From contig NC_079882.1 in NCBI RefSeq assembly GCF_029227915.1, positions 20,837,001-20,901,000 of the forward strand: a stretch of 64,000 nt of DNA, given 5' to 3'. The stretch is from Hydractinia symbiolongicarpus (Eukaryota > Cnidaria > Hydrozoa > Anthoathecata > Hydractiniidae). The translations under genes were made by a program, and so were the position numbers. The notes under the pieces were generated by a model. The model ran no database searches. It was given only the letters and a program-made list of their open reading frames with translations, and had not been told where the DNA came from. Of the stretch, positions 55,401-64,000 are shown piece by piece; position 1 is the stretch's first letter; every line of letters starts with the position of its first letter.

Positions 55401-56510
55401 TTGGCTGTGGAAAACGGTGAAAAGGGGTACATGCTTGAGGTTGATGTTAGATATCCACATAATCTTCATGACACACATAACGATCTTCCTTTCATGCCTG
55501 AGAGGAAGGTTATCAATGGTGTCGAGAAGCTGACACCGTGTCTTTCGGACAAGAGGAACTATGTGATTCATATCCGTGCGCTTGCTCAAGCTTTGAATCA
55601 CGGTCTTGTTCTGGATAAGGTTCATAGGGTACTGAGGTTTGATCAGAGCGCATGGTTGAAACCTTACATCGACTTCAATACACAGCTGCGCACGGAGTCA
55701 AAGAATGACTTTGAAAAGGATTTCTTCAAGCTGATGAACAATTCCGTCTTTGGTAAGACAATGGAGAATCAACGAAGACAGAAGGATATACGTTTGGCCA
55801 CCAACCAAAAGAATTATGAGAAAATGGTGATGAAGCCAAACTTCAGGGGTGCAATCCGTTTCTCGGAAACACTGATGGGGATAGAGATGTCCAAGATCAA
55901 GATCAAGATGAACAAACCGATCTACCTCGGCCCCACAATCCTCCATCTATCCAAGATGGTTATGTATGAGTTCCACCATGATTACATGAGACCGAAATAT
56001 GGTGATGATGTGAAGCTTTGCTACATGGATACGGATTCATTCGTTTACCACATAAAAACAGACGACTTCTACAAAGATATCGCAAACGATGTGTCTGCGA
56101 GATTTGACACATCTGGGTATGATAAGGAAGATGGTAGACCTCTACCATTAGGTTTGAATAAAAAGATCATTGGGCTAATGAAGGACGAGTTGGGTGGTAA
56201 GGTGATGACTGAGTTCATCGCCCTAAGAGCTAAGACATACGCATACAAACAGCTATGTGGTAGGGAGGGTAAGAGATGTAAGGGGGTGAAGAAATGCGTG
56301 GTAAGGGAGACCATAGGTTTCGATGATTATAAGAGATGCCTGTTTGAGGGTGAGAACATTTACAGAACCCAAATGACCTTTCAATCGATTAAGCACGATG
56401 TTCACACGGTGAAAACAAACAAACTGGCGCTCAATGCCGATGATGATAAACGCATAATTTTGGAAGATGGTATTACCACACTGGCGAGAGGACATTATAG
56501 ACACACATAA
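52458..56510 (+). CDS. polB: Protein-primed family B DNA polymerase of the Polinton, with N-terminal SAP-like extension (1350 aa)
   Basis: Domains in order: a SAP-like helix pair at residues 6-34 (LRKLAKERGLHGYAKLRKAE); an Arg/Pro dipeptide-rich linker (about 42-130); a basic region to about 350. A Cys-containing block (DEECFKWAVIAAL, C371) and HYIAVKNL (H466) follow, then a zinc-binding-like CLNC...H...C (491-511). Exo I is YADFEAF (D546, E548). A CHIC...DHCHFTGKFRG...C insertion of endonuclease VII type lies at 637-669. Exo II is FHNLSGYDAH (683-692) and Exo III is YLKTDVLLLSD (847-857). Palm motif A is LDANNLYGWAM (D948), motif B LMNNSVFGKTMEN (1092-1104) and motif C YMDTDS (1189-1194). 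All catalytic residues are present. Such enzymes start synthesis from a protein primer; no separate terminal protein gene is seen, so the N-terminal 350 residues are a candidate. It ends at the inner edge of the right terminal repeat. Confidence 0.96.
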   Translation: MTSRNTFAELRKLAKERGLHGYAKLRKAEIIELLGPTTVSAPVRPVPMPRPSRPVPVSRPRPRPRPRPAPRPVSRPIPAPRYTGPPRLYSPLPTSRPTIHVPPTSIKSLGSFLGSDGSVPIPTPRPRPRPFRSGSDMDIFEQEEMAKTRPIVKSKLIEWRDWLTKHVPKTIKDKTTKAFKAMKDKIMGLYKKGSGEEEVEEVKEENPYTPIEEAFDRSYKRFKINSDGKKRNVKVFLKQLKPIVKRLMKEVLRQKKSLKTQATLWVKWVKEDTGSTDAPRVYVDKAFNSYMEVLHSDDDISNVFDRIRNKIIEQIENPALPASGFTIDKILHMHVDFHKLKLTRGSSYLPLPKNFSGKRSVINPHNEDEECFKWAVIAALNHDKIDNHPERISNLKKFEDKCNWGGLTFPMALNKIDLFERRNPDIAVHVLTKDDIEGVYMCRKSKHLDRDETVVLFLLCEGDKRHYIAVKNLSGALSKANSKHEHKEHYCLNCLSGFPSERKRDEHFEYCKNNDAVNIQLPKEGSTLTFTHGQYQLKAPFIMYADFEAFTKPEEIECGSSTEKVGKHIPTGFCCYSKYAHGEVLDPLKLYRGDDCVPRFVDHVVSEAKRLYNMFPQLGMQDLTDEELDGYENSTNCHICMREFGDDDIKVRDHCHFTGKFRGSAHMECNLRYKVPNYIPVVFHNLSGYDAHLFIKELAKKYGEGGMSVIAENKEKYISFSTDVKVGEYTNKNGETKDKKIKLRFIDSFRFMSRGLGSLADNLSDDQCKNLRKFFNDEQFNIMRRKGVYPYEYVDSFDRFNETRLPSKDDFYSKLNMNGISDADYAHAQKVWKDMKVENMGVYHDIYLKTDVLLLSDVFETFRETCLRNYKLDPAHFYTAPGLAWQACLKKTDVELDLLSDMDMLLFVEMGIRGGLCQAVHRHAKANNPYMGDMYNTSEDTTYLQYLDANNLYGWAMIQKMPTGGFEWDDSGKFTPELISELAVENGEKGYMLEVDVRYPHNLHDTHNDLPFMPERKVINGVEKLTPCLSDKRNYVIHIRALAQALNHGLVLDKVHRVLRFDQSAWLKPYIDFNTQLRTESKNDFEKDFFKLMNNSVFGKTMENQRRQKDIRLATNQKNYEKMVMKPNFRGAIRFSETLMGIEMSKIKIKMNKPIYLGPTILHLSKMVMYEFHHDYMRPKYGDDVKLCYMDTDSFVYHIKTDDFYKDIANDVSARFDTSGYDKEDGRPLPLGLNKKIIGLMKDELGGKVMTEFIALRAKTYAYKQLCGREGKRCKGVKKCVVRETIGFDDYKRCLFEGENIYRTQMTFQSIKHDVHTVKTNKLALNADDDKRIILEDGITTLARGHYRHT

Positions 56511-56733
56511 CACTATAAATTATAAGGCACGACAGATGAGGGTGGGGAGGGACCCATGGGGAGGGAGGGGACACGGCGGGGGTTGGGGGGTTGGGGCGGA
56601 TCCGGACATTCGTAGGTGCTAACGGATTTTATAGACTCTTCTATCGTTGATTTGACGTGGATGGCCTATAATTTGACGTGGAATGGTAAAGTGCCAACGG
56701 GGTCTGTCCTAACATCGGCATTTTCCTATCTCT
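56497..56733 (-). repeat. Polinton terminal inverted repeat, right
   Basis: Reverse complement of 39562-39809 apart from the two small tandem indels and one extra terminal base (AGAGATAGG end). It overlaps the last five codons of the polymerase. Confidence 0.95.
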
Positions 56734-56739
56734 CACCAA
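56734..56739. other. Target-site duplication, right copy (CACCAA)
   Basis: Matches 39556-39561. On the minus strand it reads TTGGTG directly before the element end AGAGATAGG, forming the junction discussed as a possible splice donor. Confidence 0.9.
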
Positions 56740-59700
56740 GCGAACACCCTACTGTATTTAATTCATGCAACACTGGCTTATTGTTCATATCAATGCACAA
56801 CCCACCCTGTCCAATTGGGGTGGGATTGTTGCAGTATCTTTTCCTTACAAATGTTCCGAATCCACAAGTGATAGAACACTCTGTAACATTTCTCCATTTG
56901 CTCCAACCTCCAAATCCTAAAAACAGAAGGACATAAGATGATAATTTTAAGCCTAGATTTGACAATTGTAGTTTAATGTTAGTACTGTCAAACAATGTAT
57001 AATACAAATATACATACGAAAACATGGATCATTGTGGCAGTATTTTAATCCCACTTCTTCTAATGCTATTGTCCCATCAATTCCTTTGCACTTTACTCCT
57101 CCATATTTTGGTGCAGGACTGGAACATTGGCGAGTTCTGTACCTAGTACCATTATCACACGTTTTCAAACATCCTGACCAACTGTTCCATTGTGACCAGC
57201 TTCCATTGACTATAACAAAAGAAGTCATCTTTATTGCAAATAATATTGCAAATTTTCTATATCACAGTTATAGATTTATACGAGAAATGACACTTTTACC
57301 TGGACAAGTTGCAATACTGCATACTTCTCTTTCGGAGTCATTCATCGAATGAGTACCGTTAATGAGACAGCCTATACTGTCAGCTAGGACGATGCATGTT
57401 CTATTTCGGTGTCTGTGTCCGTTCGCGCAATTGGGAAAACAGTTTGACCATGCCGTCCATTCTCCCCAGATGCTTACGTCTGAAAAATCAAGAAGTATTA
57501 AGGAGCTTCATTTCTATTTTGTTTTGCTTCTGCCATGTGATTAAACTTTTATTTAACTGTACCACTGTTATCTCTTTTAATATAAGCCATATTCTGTCAA
57601 ACTACGAGAAATATTTATTGCAGGTAGCGACTAGAGAAATGCTATTCGTTTTTTATAACAGGCCAATTTCAACTTTTTTTTCCACGGACTAACGGCTAGT
57701 TTTGAGTTTTTGTTTACCTGTGCACGGTTCAGTATTACAAGACACGGTGCGATTTTCATGTAAACCGTGGCCATCGTATGTGCTAAACTCGCATGGGTTG
57801 CCAAGTCCTTTAGGTTGAGGTGAGTTGCAATCTCTTTCTTGCGTGTAAACTCCTCCACCACAATTTGCGGAACAGCCAGAAATAGTTACCCATGGTCCCC
57901 ATCCTCCGTTAACTAAAATTCAAATGAAAATTTATTGAATGAATCAAATTCAATCCCTATCCGAATTTCTGCATTTTATAGGATACCATTTGAGGATAAC
58001 AATTTAATTCCTTAAATATATTTCTAAATAGCTACTTACTATTGCAGACCATTGAAAAGCATTTTCTTCCTTCAATTTCTTGTTCACTATATGAACCATT
58101 AGTTAACTCGCACACATGGCTAAGGGGACTGCATGTTCTATTTCGAGTTTGCGTTCCATTCCCACACGTTTTATCACAATTTGACCAGATCGACCATGGG
58201 GACCAAGTACCAGGAGTTACTAATGATAATACACAAAACACATACACTTTATTATGAGAAATCTGACAAGGGATGTAGTACCAATTTTTACCGCAGTTTT
58301 AGTCCCAAAAACTTCTCAATAGGTTCAGTAACGTATCGTAGAGACATTTTAAAATTGTCTTCTTTTTCTATGTTTCCAAATATTTTATTATCTCCCAGAA
58401 GACTCACCTGTTTTTAAAAAAAAGGGGTTTCCAAATATTTTATTATCTCCCAGAAGACTCACCTGTTTTTAAAAAGACGTTTTCGGTCAAAAATATTTCT
58501 ATTTCAAAGCTTTAGTTGCAATTAATGCCTAAGAAACCTTCATGTTTGGTATCGTTGGGTAATTGTCCCAATTCATCCTCTTTCTAAAACATGACGTGCG
58601 CTTGTCTTAACTAACAACCCTGACCTCAGGTGTCATGGTGGTCAGACTTTGAGGCGGTCTTGCCAGGATATGTGCGTGATCAGTTTTAGATTTTTAGAAA
58701 AATCATTTAAAAATTTGCAATTACTACAAAAACTATTCTTTAATTTTCAGTAAAGTCTATTTATAACAAAATTTTTAATTTGCTTGTCTGAAGTTTCTTA
58801 TAGATCTATTTATTATAGAGAAAGAATTACCTGGGCAGGAGTTATAACAATCTAACGCATTGATTTCTTCCAGAGATGGGACGTTCTTAGAATTAATACA
58901 TGAGCTTGCTTCTCCTAGGGGTGTTGGATTATAACATTTTCTTTTTCTTGTAACTGTTCCTGATCCACAAGTGACGGAACATTCAGTTACATTCGCCCAT
59001 TCACTCCATCCGCCAAGACCTAAATTACATTGTCACTTTTATCTTATGTTTGCCTAGCCTTCAAATTTTCTTAAGCAGCCAGTCCCAATTTAATTAAGAA
59101 TTACTTACGAAAACATGGTTCGTTATAGCAACTTTCCACTTGGAGTTCCTCTAGGCCATTGGTACCATTAACCTTAACACATTGTGATCCTCCATGCATC
59201 GGGGCTGGTTCGGCACATTCTCGCATACGATACCTTGTGCTGTTGTCACAAGTAGTCGAACAGCTTGACCAAGTTGACCAGTCACACCAGCCTCCATTAA
59301 CTAAAGTTGAATAGATGCAGAGAAAAACATGCAGACTGTCGAAAAACAAGGTAATGGTTTTTACGGAAGTTTGACACATGTTCAATAGTTGTTAATTTCA
59401 CCTGGGCACTCTTTTTTGAGTTGGCAACTTCTTGTCACTGTTGCAGGACCAACGCAATTTAGTCCATCGTTAGCAGGTGCAGGAGACGTGCATGTTCTGT
59501 TTCTTCTTTGGACGCCACTTCCACATGTGACAACACATGGTGTCCATTGCTGCCAGATTCCCCAATGCCCATCAACTAGATATATCAACCATGTACACAT
59601 TCACAGTATAAATAAAAAAATTGATATAACACATTCAACCAAAAATTTGGTTTAATGTCTTATTTTTTGAATCAAGGAAACATCTTGAGTTATGGGACAT

Positions 59701-62433
59701 AAAATATGCTGATTTGTTATAATGTTCAGTATTTTTTTTCTAAAAATATTTTCCAAACAAAGCGTGTACTAAAAATACCGACCTTGACCTTTGCATTCCC
59801 CTTCAGTTAATTTACCATCATCAATAGCCATGTCAGAGTTAAACCCAAATCCTCGTATTGCTTCAAATATCATCTATAATGTAACCAATGTATGTGTATT
59901 GAGAAAAAATAGTGAGTTGATATACCGTATTGGTATGTAGATATGTAATTCTTCTTACATAAAAACCTTCTCCAATAGTGACATTAAGAGAGATTGATAT
60001 TCTCTTCCAAGTATATGAAGAATTTGTTAAAATAGTATGAGCAGACCAAAGTTGAGTTGGCGTGTTTTGGCTTTGTATAAAATATAAATTCAGAACACCC
60101 ATTTGCTTTGGATAAACTGAATACATTGAAACCCAAAAACTGAAGCAATATTGTGAAATCGTTGCAATCTTTATGGACGTTGATAGAGATCCCGTATCAC
60201 CTTTTTTTGAACAACTTGCTTCGAAGTAAGCAAAATGACCACATCCTGAAAAGAAATTACCCTCTTCACATCTGTGTCAAACTTTTTATGTTTTAATATG
60301 ATAACAGTACCTACCGTTTAAAAAGGTATGGTCAACATCTGGTCCAGTATTCTCAGAAGGAGTGTTTTTACCAATTACCCATCGCTTACTTTCATCAGCT
60401 AACCAACACTGTGTTTCGAAATTGCAGTCAAAGTCATCTCCTTTTGCTACACGCACACAAAAAATAAAACAAAAAAATGAAAAACTGTAAATCAGTAAAC
60501 ACTTTCAAGTTTTTTATAGTCGGTCTTTTTCAAAGGTGATTACTTCATTACGTTCTTATGCTTGATGTCATTCAAGCATTCTTAACCCTATTCGGTCCAG
60601 AGAGGGAGGGATTCCGCCCCCCCCCCCCCCCCCACCCCCCCCTGACGTTTTTTTTAATAATTCCTCTATGCTATGATTGATGGCTATGATACTTACTGAG
60701 TTTCAATATTTATCTATTAGACACCTGCGTGCCAAATTCTTTGGTCCCATACCTTTCAGAGACTTTGATATTGGCTATTACTCGAAACTATCACTAAGAA
60801 TCTCTATGAAATCCTTACACTCAGGGAAATTTAGTAACTCTTGTTACAACTATCAATAGGACTTGGCACTTACAACACCACCTTGTTTCATCAAGTACAG
60901 TTCTACTGTATATTTACATACGTGATTAATCCGATTTCCCGATTATTTGGATTTTCATCGAAATTGGGGGAAAACCGCATTAGCCCGCTTGTTTTATTCC
61001 ATTCGTTGTTGGTCAGTGTTCGGCGAAATAGCATAGGATGACTTTACGTTACAAAAATAACTGTCCGTATAATAACTACAAAAACTAGTTAGAAGAAAAA
61101 TGATAAATAATAACAATATAACATAAAAATATAACATAAATATAAATATATTACCTGGACACATAGGTAATCTACATCCACTGAAACAATCTTCTACCTC
61201 CATACTTCGAGGACACGAAAAAGAATTTGTACAAGTTCTCTGCCGTGTCCTGTTCCCACTTCCGCATGTCCCTGAACATTCCGTCCATGCACTCCACGTG
61301 GTCCAGATTGGAGGAACTAAAAAAAATTGTTTCCTTCCTTATTAGCAATATGTCAGAAACTCGAAATTTCGAAGCGTTTCTTTAAGGTAAGCAATGGTAA
61401 TTCGTCTTATAGTAGATATAAGCACAAAATTGTACCTATATATGAATCATAGAGAAATGAAGCTATTTCTTATACATACTTGCGCATGCAGTTTTAAAAC
61501 AGACTTTCGTTTCGACGGTAGTTCCATTACAAAAACCTCCATTATCAAGCTGACATTCTCTAGAACGAGAGGCGGTTCCCAAACCACATGTTATCGAACA
61601 ATCAGACCATAAGCTCCACTCTGTAAATCCTATGAATGAAACCTCCAATTATTATAGCTTAGGGTCAATTCTCCTCCCCAAAGCTCTTGGAGATTAAAAC
61701 TCAAAGAGCTCTGGGGTCGAAAATGCGTAGTATCATCATCTATACTACAAGAACGATTTAGTCATTGTAAATCTTGGGTGTGTTCTGAATTAGAAAAAAC
61801 TGTCGGACGTACGATCGATGGTACTTTGGATGGTAATAACTTGAAAAACATCATGTTTATGTTATTCATTGATACTTAGACTATTTCTCATGTTTTGAAA
61901 ACAATTCTACTCCTTGAAATCTTATTTTTAAGAAAGAATTTACTGTCGGACGTACGTTTAATTTATTTGTAAGCGCATATTTGACAAATATCAGATTTAA
62001 ATTTACTAGAAACAGTGGCAAAATGACGTTATCAAGGAAATAAAATTTAAAACATGAAAGTGATTCTGTAATAACATTTTCATGAGTCTGGACTGACGTT
62101 AAGAACTGCGTACGTTCTACAGTCGAAACACAATAGATAGATTATAATTAACAAATTTTACGCTAAAAAACAGATAATATAATGTCTATAATCTTTGAAA
62201 ATGAGCTAACTTATCCTTTTATGCGAATTTTATTTTTTGACGTCTGGCGTTACCTAATTCAAAACACACCCTCTTATATATTTGTTGCAAGGAAAACTGC
62301 AGTATTATAGTGTTGGATAGTATTCTCTAACAAATTAGTATAGTTTCAAATTAAATGTTTATGAAATAACTTTCAAATCTCAAAAGGATATTGTGTTCCC
62401 TACCTCCTGAAGAGGATTCCCCCGCTGAACATC
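56734..62433 (-). CDS. MAM/TSP1 multidomain gene, 5' part, interrupted by the Polinton
   Basis: Exons on the minus strand: a 30-bp exon 62404-62433 (CSAGESSSG); TSP1 at 61480-61629 and 61155-61316; a MAM domain over 60315-60446 (CNFETQCW), 59959-60245 (CFSFWVSMYSVY) and 59783-59873 (MIFEAIRGFGFNSDMAIDDG). TSP1 exons follow at 59402-59575, 59110-59300, 58831-59019, 58040-58219, 57718-57912, 57300-57479 and 57018-57209, then the split exon 56734-56916. Every TSP1 exon carries Trp and Arg layers and six cysteines, and each donor I checked is phase 1, so exons can be lost or gained without a frame change. In the split exon, reading into the element gives CSLGER and then a TAG. The product was presumably a secreted adhesive or matrix protein. 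The signal peptide exon is not identified with confidence. Confidence 0.82.
57680..57700 (+). repeat. Repeat R1 terminal fragment
   Basis: A TTTTCCACGGACTAACGGCTAG remnant of the R1 3' end, here in the intron between the TSP1 exons at 57300-57479 and 57718-57912 (the motif is described, not complete). Confidence 0.55.
58373..58476. repeat. Tandem duplication of about 54 bp
   Basis: The stretch TTTCCAAATATTTTATTATC through CACCTGTTTTTAAAAA occurs twice in a row in the intron between the TSP1 exons at 58040-58219 and 58831-59019. The copies are practically identical, so the duplication is recent. Confidence 0.85.
60590..60642 (+). repeat. Transposon-end-like segment with poly-C tract
   Basis: CCCTATTCGGTCCAGAGAGG is followed by a long C run (about 60618-60641) broken by one A. 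It lies in the intron upstream of the first MAM exon. No coding content. Confidence 0.6.
60774..60992 (+). repeat. Interspersed repeat R2, copy 2
   Basis: Diverged copy of 11741-11985 in the same orientation, located in an intron of the MAM/TSP1 gene. Confidence 0.75.
61771..62273. repeat. MITE-like element with short terminal inverted repeats
   Basis: Ends GGGTGTGTTCTGAATTAG and CTAATTCAAAACACACCC form an imperfect terminal inverted repeat about 500 bp apart. The inside repeats the motif TGTCGGACGTACG. There is no open frame of note and the flanking duplication is not clear. Confidence 0.55.
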
Positions 62434-62942
62434 CTAGAAAGAGAATGAAAATTTTCAATTTGAGTTTATTCACACTGGCTTTTTTTGTAATGTTTCATCA
62501 CGTCGTGCCGAAGAATGTCTAACAAATTTTCATCGGAATATTCGTCGGACAAAATACTAGTCACACGGAGAAATTTCCAACGGCGAGACGATTATTTTAT
62601 CGTCATACCTGTCAATAAGCGCCGGTGAGAGTCAAAGAGCCCTGACAGCGAGGTTGAGAACATTTTGTCACTTTTGTCATTTTTTTCCACTTACTTTTGT
62701 AACGCAGTAACAAACAACTCTAAACTATAATTTTTAAGTGAGTACTCTAATACATAATTTGTCGGACAAAAACTTTCGTCAGTGTCGAAAGATTTAGTCG
62801 CTATCGTCCGACATTTTTTTGATGAGGTAGTTTAAACTTTGTCTGATTAAATTCGTTATGTTTACCTCATATGGAAATTTGTCTTTTATAATTTAACCGA
62901 GCTTTTGCTAAAAAAGCGTGTTTAAATTATAGGGGTTTTATG

Positions 62943-63252
62943 TTAAATTCACACTGAACAAAAGTTACGCGGCGCGGCGCGTTTTTACTATATATAGTAG
63001 CCGCTAAATGACGTATACTTACAACTTCGTCCCCAGGGTCTTATGGCCCCTGAGCTGTTATTACTGCCGCTATCAACTTTTTCAACAAGGCAAAATGCCC
63101 TCGGAACGAGGTTTGTATACTTACTTTTAGCTTGCTGCATGGTGCACATTGTATACAAAATTAAAACGAAGTTTTGAAAATTTAAAGTAAACAAAAAAAT
63201 GCAAAAGTCATGTGCCGCGCCGCAAGAAACTGGGTGTTTAGTGTGAATTTAG
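62943..63252. repeat. Foldback/MITE element carrying a nested small insertion
   Basis: TTAAATTCACACTGAACA (62943 on) and the complementary end near 63235-63252 are the outer arms. GCGGCGCGGC-type blocks are also mirrored inside. Within it, 63023-63114 is flanked on both sides by GTATACTTAC (63013-63022 and 63115-63124), a 10-bp duplication. Its own ends are inverted (AACTTCGTCC and the complement of AACCTCGTTCC). Confidence 0.65.
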
Positions 63253-64000
63253 CTTTAGGGTGTATAAATATTTGAAATTTATCAAAGTTAAGAAACAGAA
63301 GAAACATGTAGCGCAAAATATCCCGTTTTTATTTACAGACATTTAGCAAGTAGAAGCACATAAGTAGAAGCACATAATTTTGGAGATCGTTTAGTCAAAA
63401 GATGAATTAAGTTTGGTTTTTCATTTTTAATGCGATTATAATTTCCTTGTCAACTTCCTTAGCACAGGAAATCCTACTTTTGTTTCAACATCCATCACTT
63501 CCTTGTTAATGCAGCGATGTTGTCTTCAACAATCACTCTTTAATCCCATGCTTCCTACTTCCGTCAGATGTAAGGATAATTTTATTTTTTGCAAGTATTT
63601 TAATATCTTCTTCTGATTGATATTTTAAAAGATATATTTTAGAATTATTTTTTTTTTCAATAGACTTTTTCCGAATTTCCTAATTATGCGAAACTCAATT
63701 AGAGAGGTCGATACTAAAAATGATTCTTATCCCTAAATTTCTTAGCAAAAGGTAAAACAAATTACCTAATTTCGTAAATATTTTTGTTCTTTAAGTGCCT
63801 TAATTCCGAGCTGAAAGTTACGGTCAAACCCTTCATATATCTGAGCTTCCTAAGATTAGCCTCGTTTCCAAAATAATTATTTTCTTCAAATCCAAATAAA
63901 ACTTTTGTCATGATAATTTAATATTCTATCTGAATGTCCTTATTTGAAGAGCACAAGACCATTAAAAAATTTTGGATGACGTCATAATTATTATAATTTA
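63253..64000. other. AT-rich DNA at the window end, no gene recognised
   Basis: No exon, repeat or RNA signature was recognised apart from a short tandem duplication AAGTAGAAGCACATA near 63348-63375. Confidence 0.6.

Larger units (their letters stand above)
39562..56733. mobile_element. Maverick/Polinton self-synthesizing DNA transposon, apparently intact (17,172 bp)
   Basis: The element is bounded by ~240-bp terminal inverted repeats and a 6-bp target duplication. It encodes the Polinton hallmark set: protein-primed DNA polymerase, retroviral-type integrase, packaging ATPase and a double jelly-roll capsid protein. Read on the minus strand the ends are 5'-AG and TC-3', as described for Polintons. 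The four core genes have no internal stop or frameshift that I can see. Base composition is clearly richer in G+C than the surrounding host DNA. Genes are arranged in several short divergent and convergent groups. The near-identical inverted repeats and open frames indicate a recent insertion. I found no Ulp1-like protease. Confidence 0.96.

Noticed and set aside
60313-60330. In-frame stop at the end of the first MAM exon
   Set aside because: A careful count of the T run gives five T, reading DHTFLNG into the donor, so the exon is intact.
62988-63194. Signal-peptide exon of the MAM/TSP1 gene (hydrophobic FVLILYTMCTM, phase-1 donor)
   Set aside because: It lies entirely inside a terminal-inverted-repeat element and the open frame has no upstream ATG before the hydrophobic part. 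The compatible splice phase may be chance, so it is not called.

Overview
The window is AT-rich, intron-containing animal DNA, most likely from a cnidarian and possibly a hydrozoan (an inference from the gene families, intron style and repeat content; no rRNA or mitochondrial marker is present). A visibly more GC-rich 17.2 kb Maverick/Polinton DNA transposon has inserted into a host gene.

Host region by region: 0.07-1.1 kb holds a trypsin-like serine protease relic with several frame breaks. 9.4-10.5 kb holds a two-exon insulin/relaxin-like peptide gene on the + strand. 15.7-21.0 kb (-) is an adhesion GPCR with an Ig-like and SEA-like ectodomain, a GAIN/GPS cleavage site and seven membrane helices. 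27.7-31.4 kb (-) is a second, compact adhesion GPCR with a signal peptide. From 62.4 kb down to 35.1 kb (-) runs a large secreted-type gene built of MAM domains and 21 thrombospondin type 1 (TSP1) repeats, one repeat per phase-1 exon. Between these lie AT-rich stretches with microsatellites, SINE/MITE-like repeats and a dead tyrosine recombinase.

The Polinton (39562-56733) sits inside the tenth TSP1 exon, with a 6-bp target duplication (CACCAA) and ~240-bp terminal inverted repeats that differ only by two small tandem indels. All its genes look open. They encode a protein-primed family B DNA polymerase, a DD35E integrase, an FtsK/HerA-type packaging ATPase, a double jelly-roll major capsid protein and a probable minor capsid protein. 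A cluster of small membrane proteins and a coiled-coil membrane protein follow, with two paralogous hairpin-membrane proteins, two small SAP-like proteins and two RING-finger proteins. I could not find the Ulp1/adenain-like protease usual in Polintons.

Most notable observations: (1) the upstream junction of the Polinton creates a near-consensus splice donor in the same phase as all the TSP1 exons, so the whole element could be spliced out as an intron; (2) most transcription-unit 3' ends inside the element carry short dyads sharing a TTAC...GTAA core, resembling the 3' hairpins of some giant viruses; (3) the RING genes form an inverted duplication with exchanged N-termini, and a SAP-like motif recurs in four element proteins including the polymerase; (4) two of the last host exons carry in-frame stop codons.
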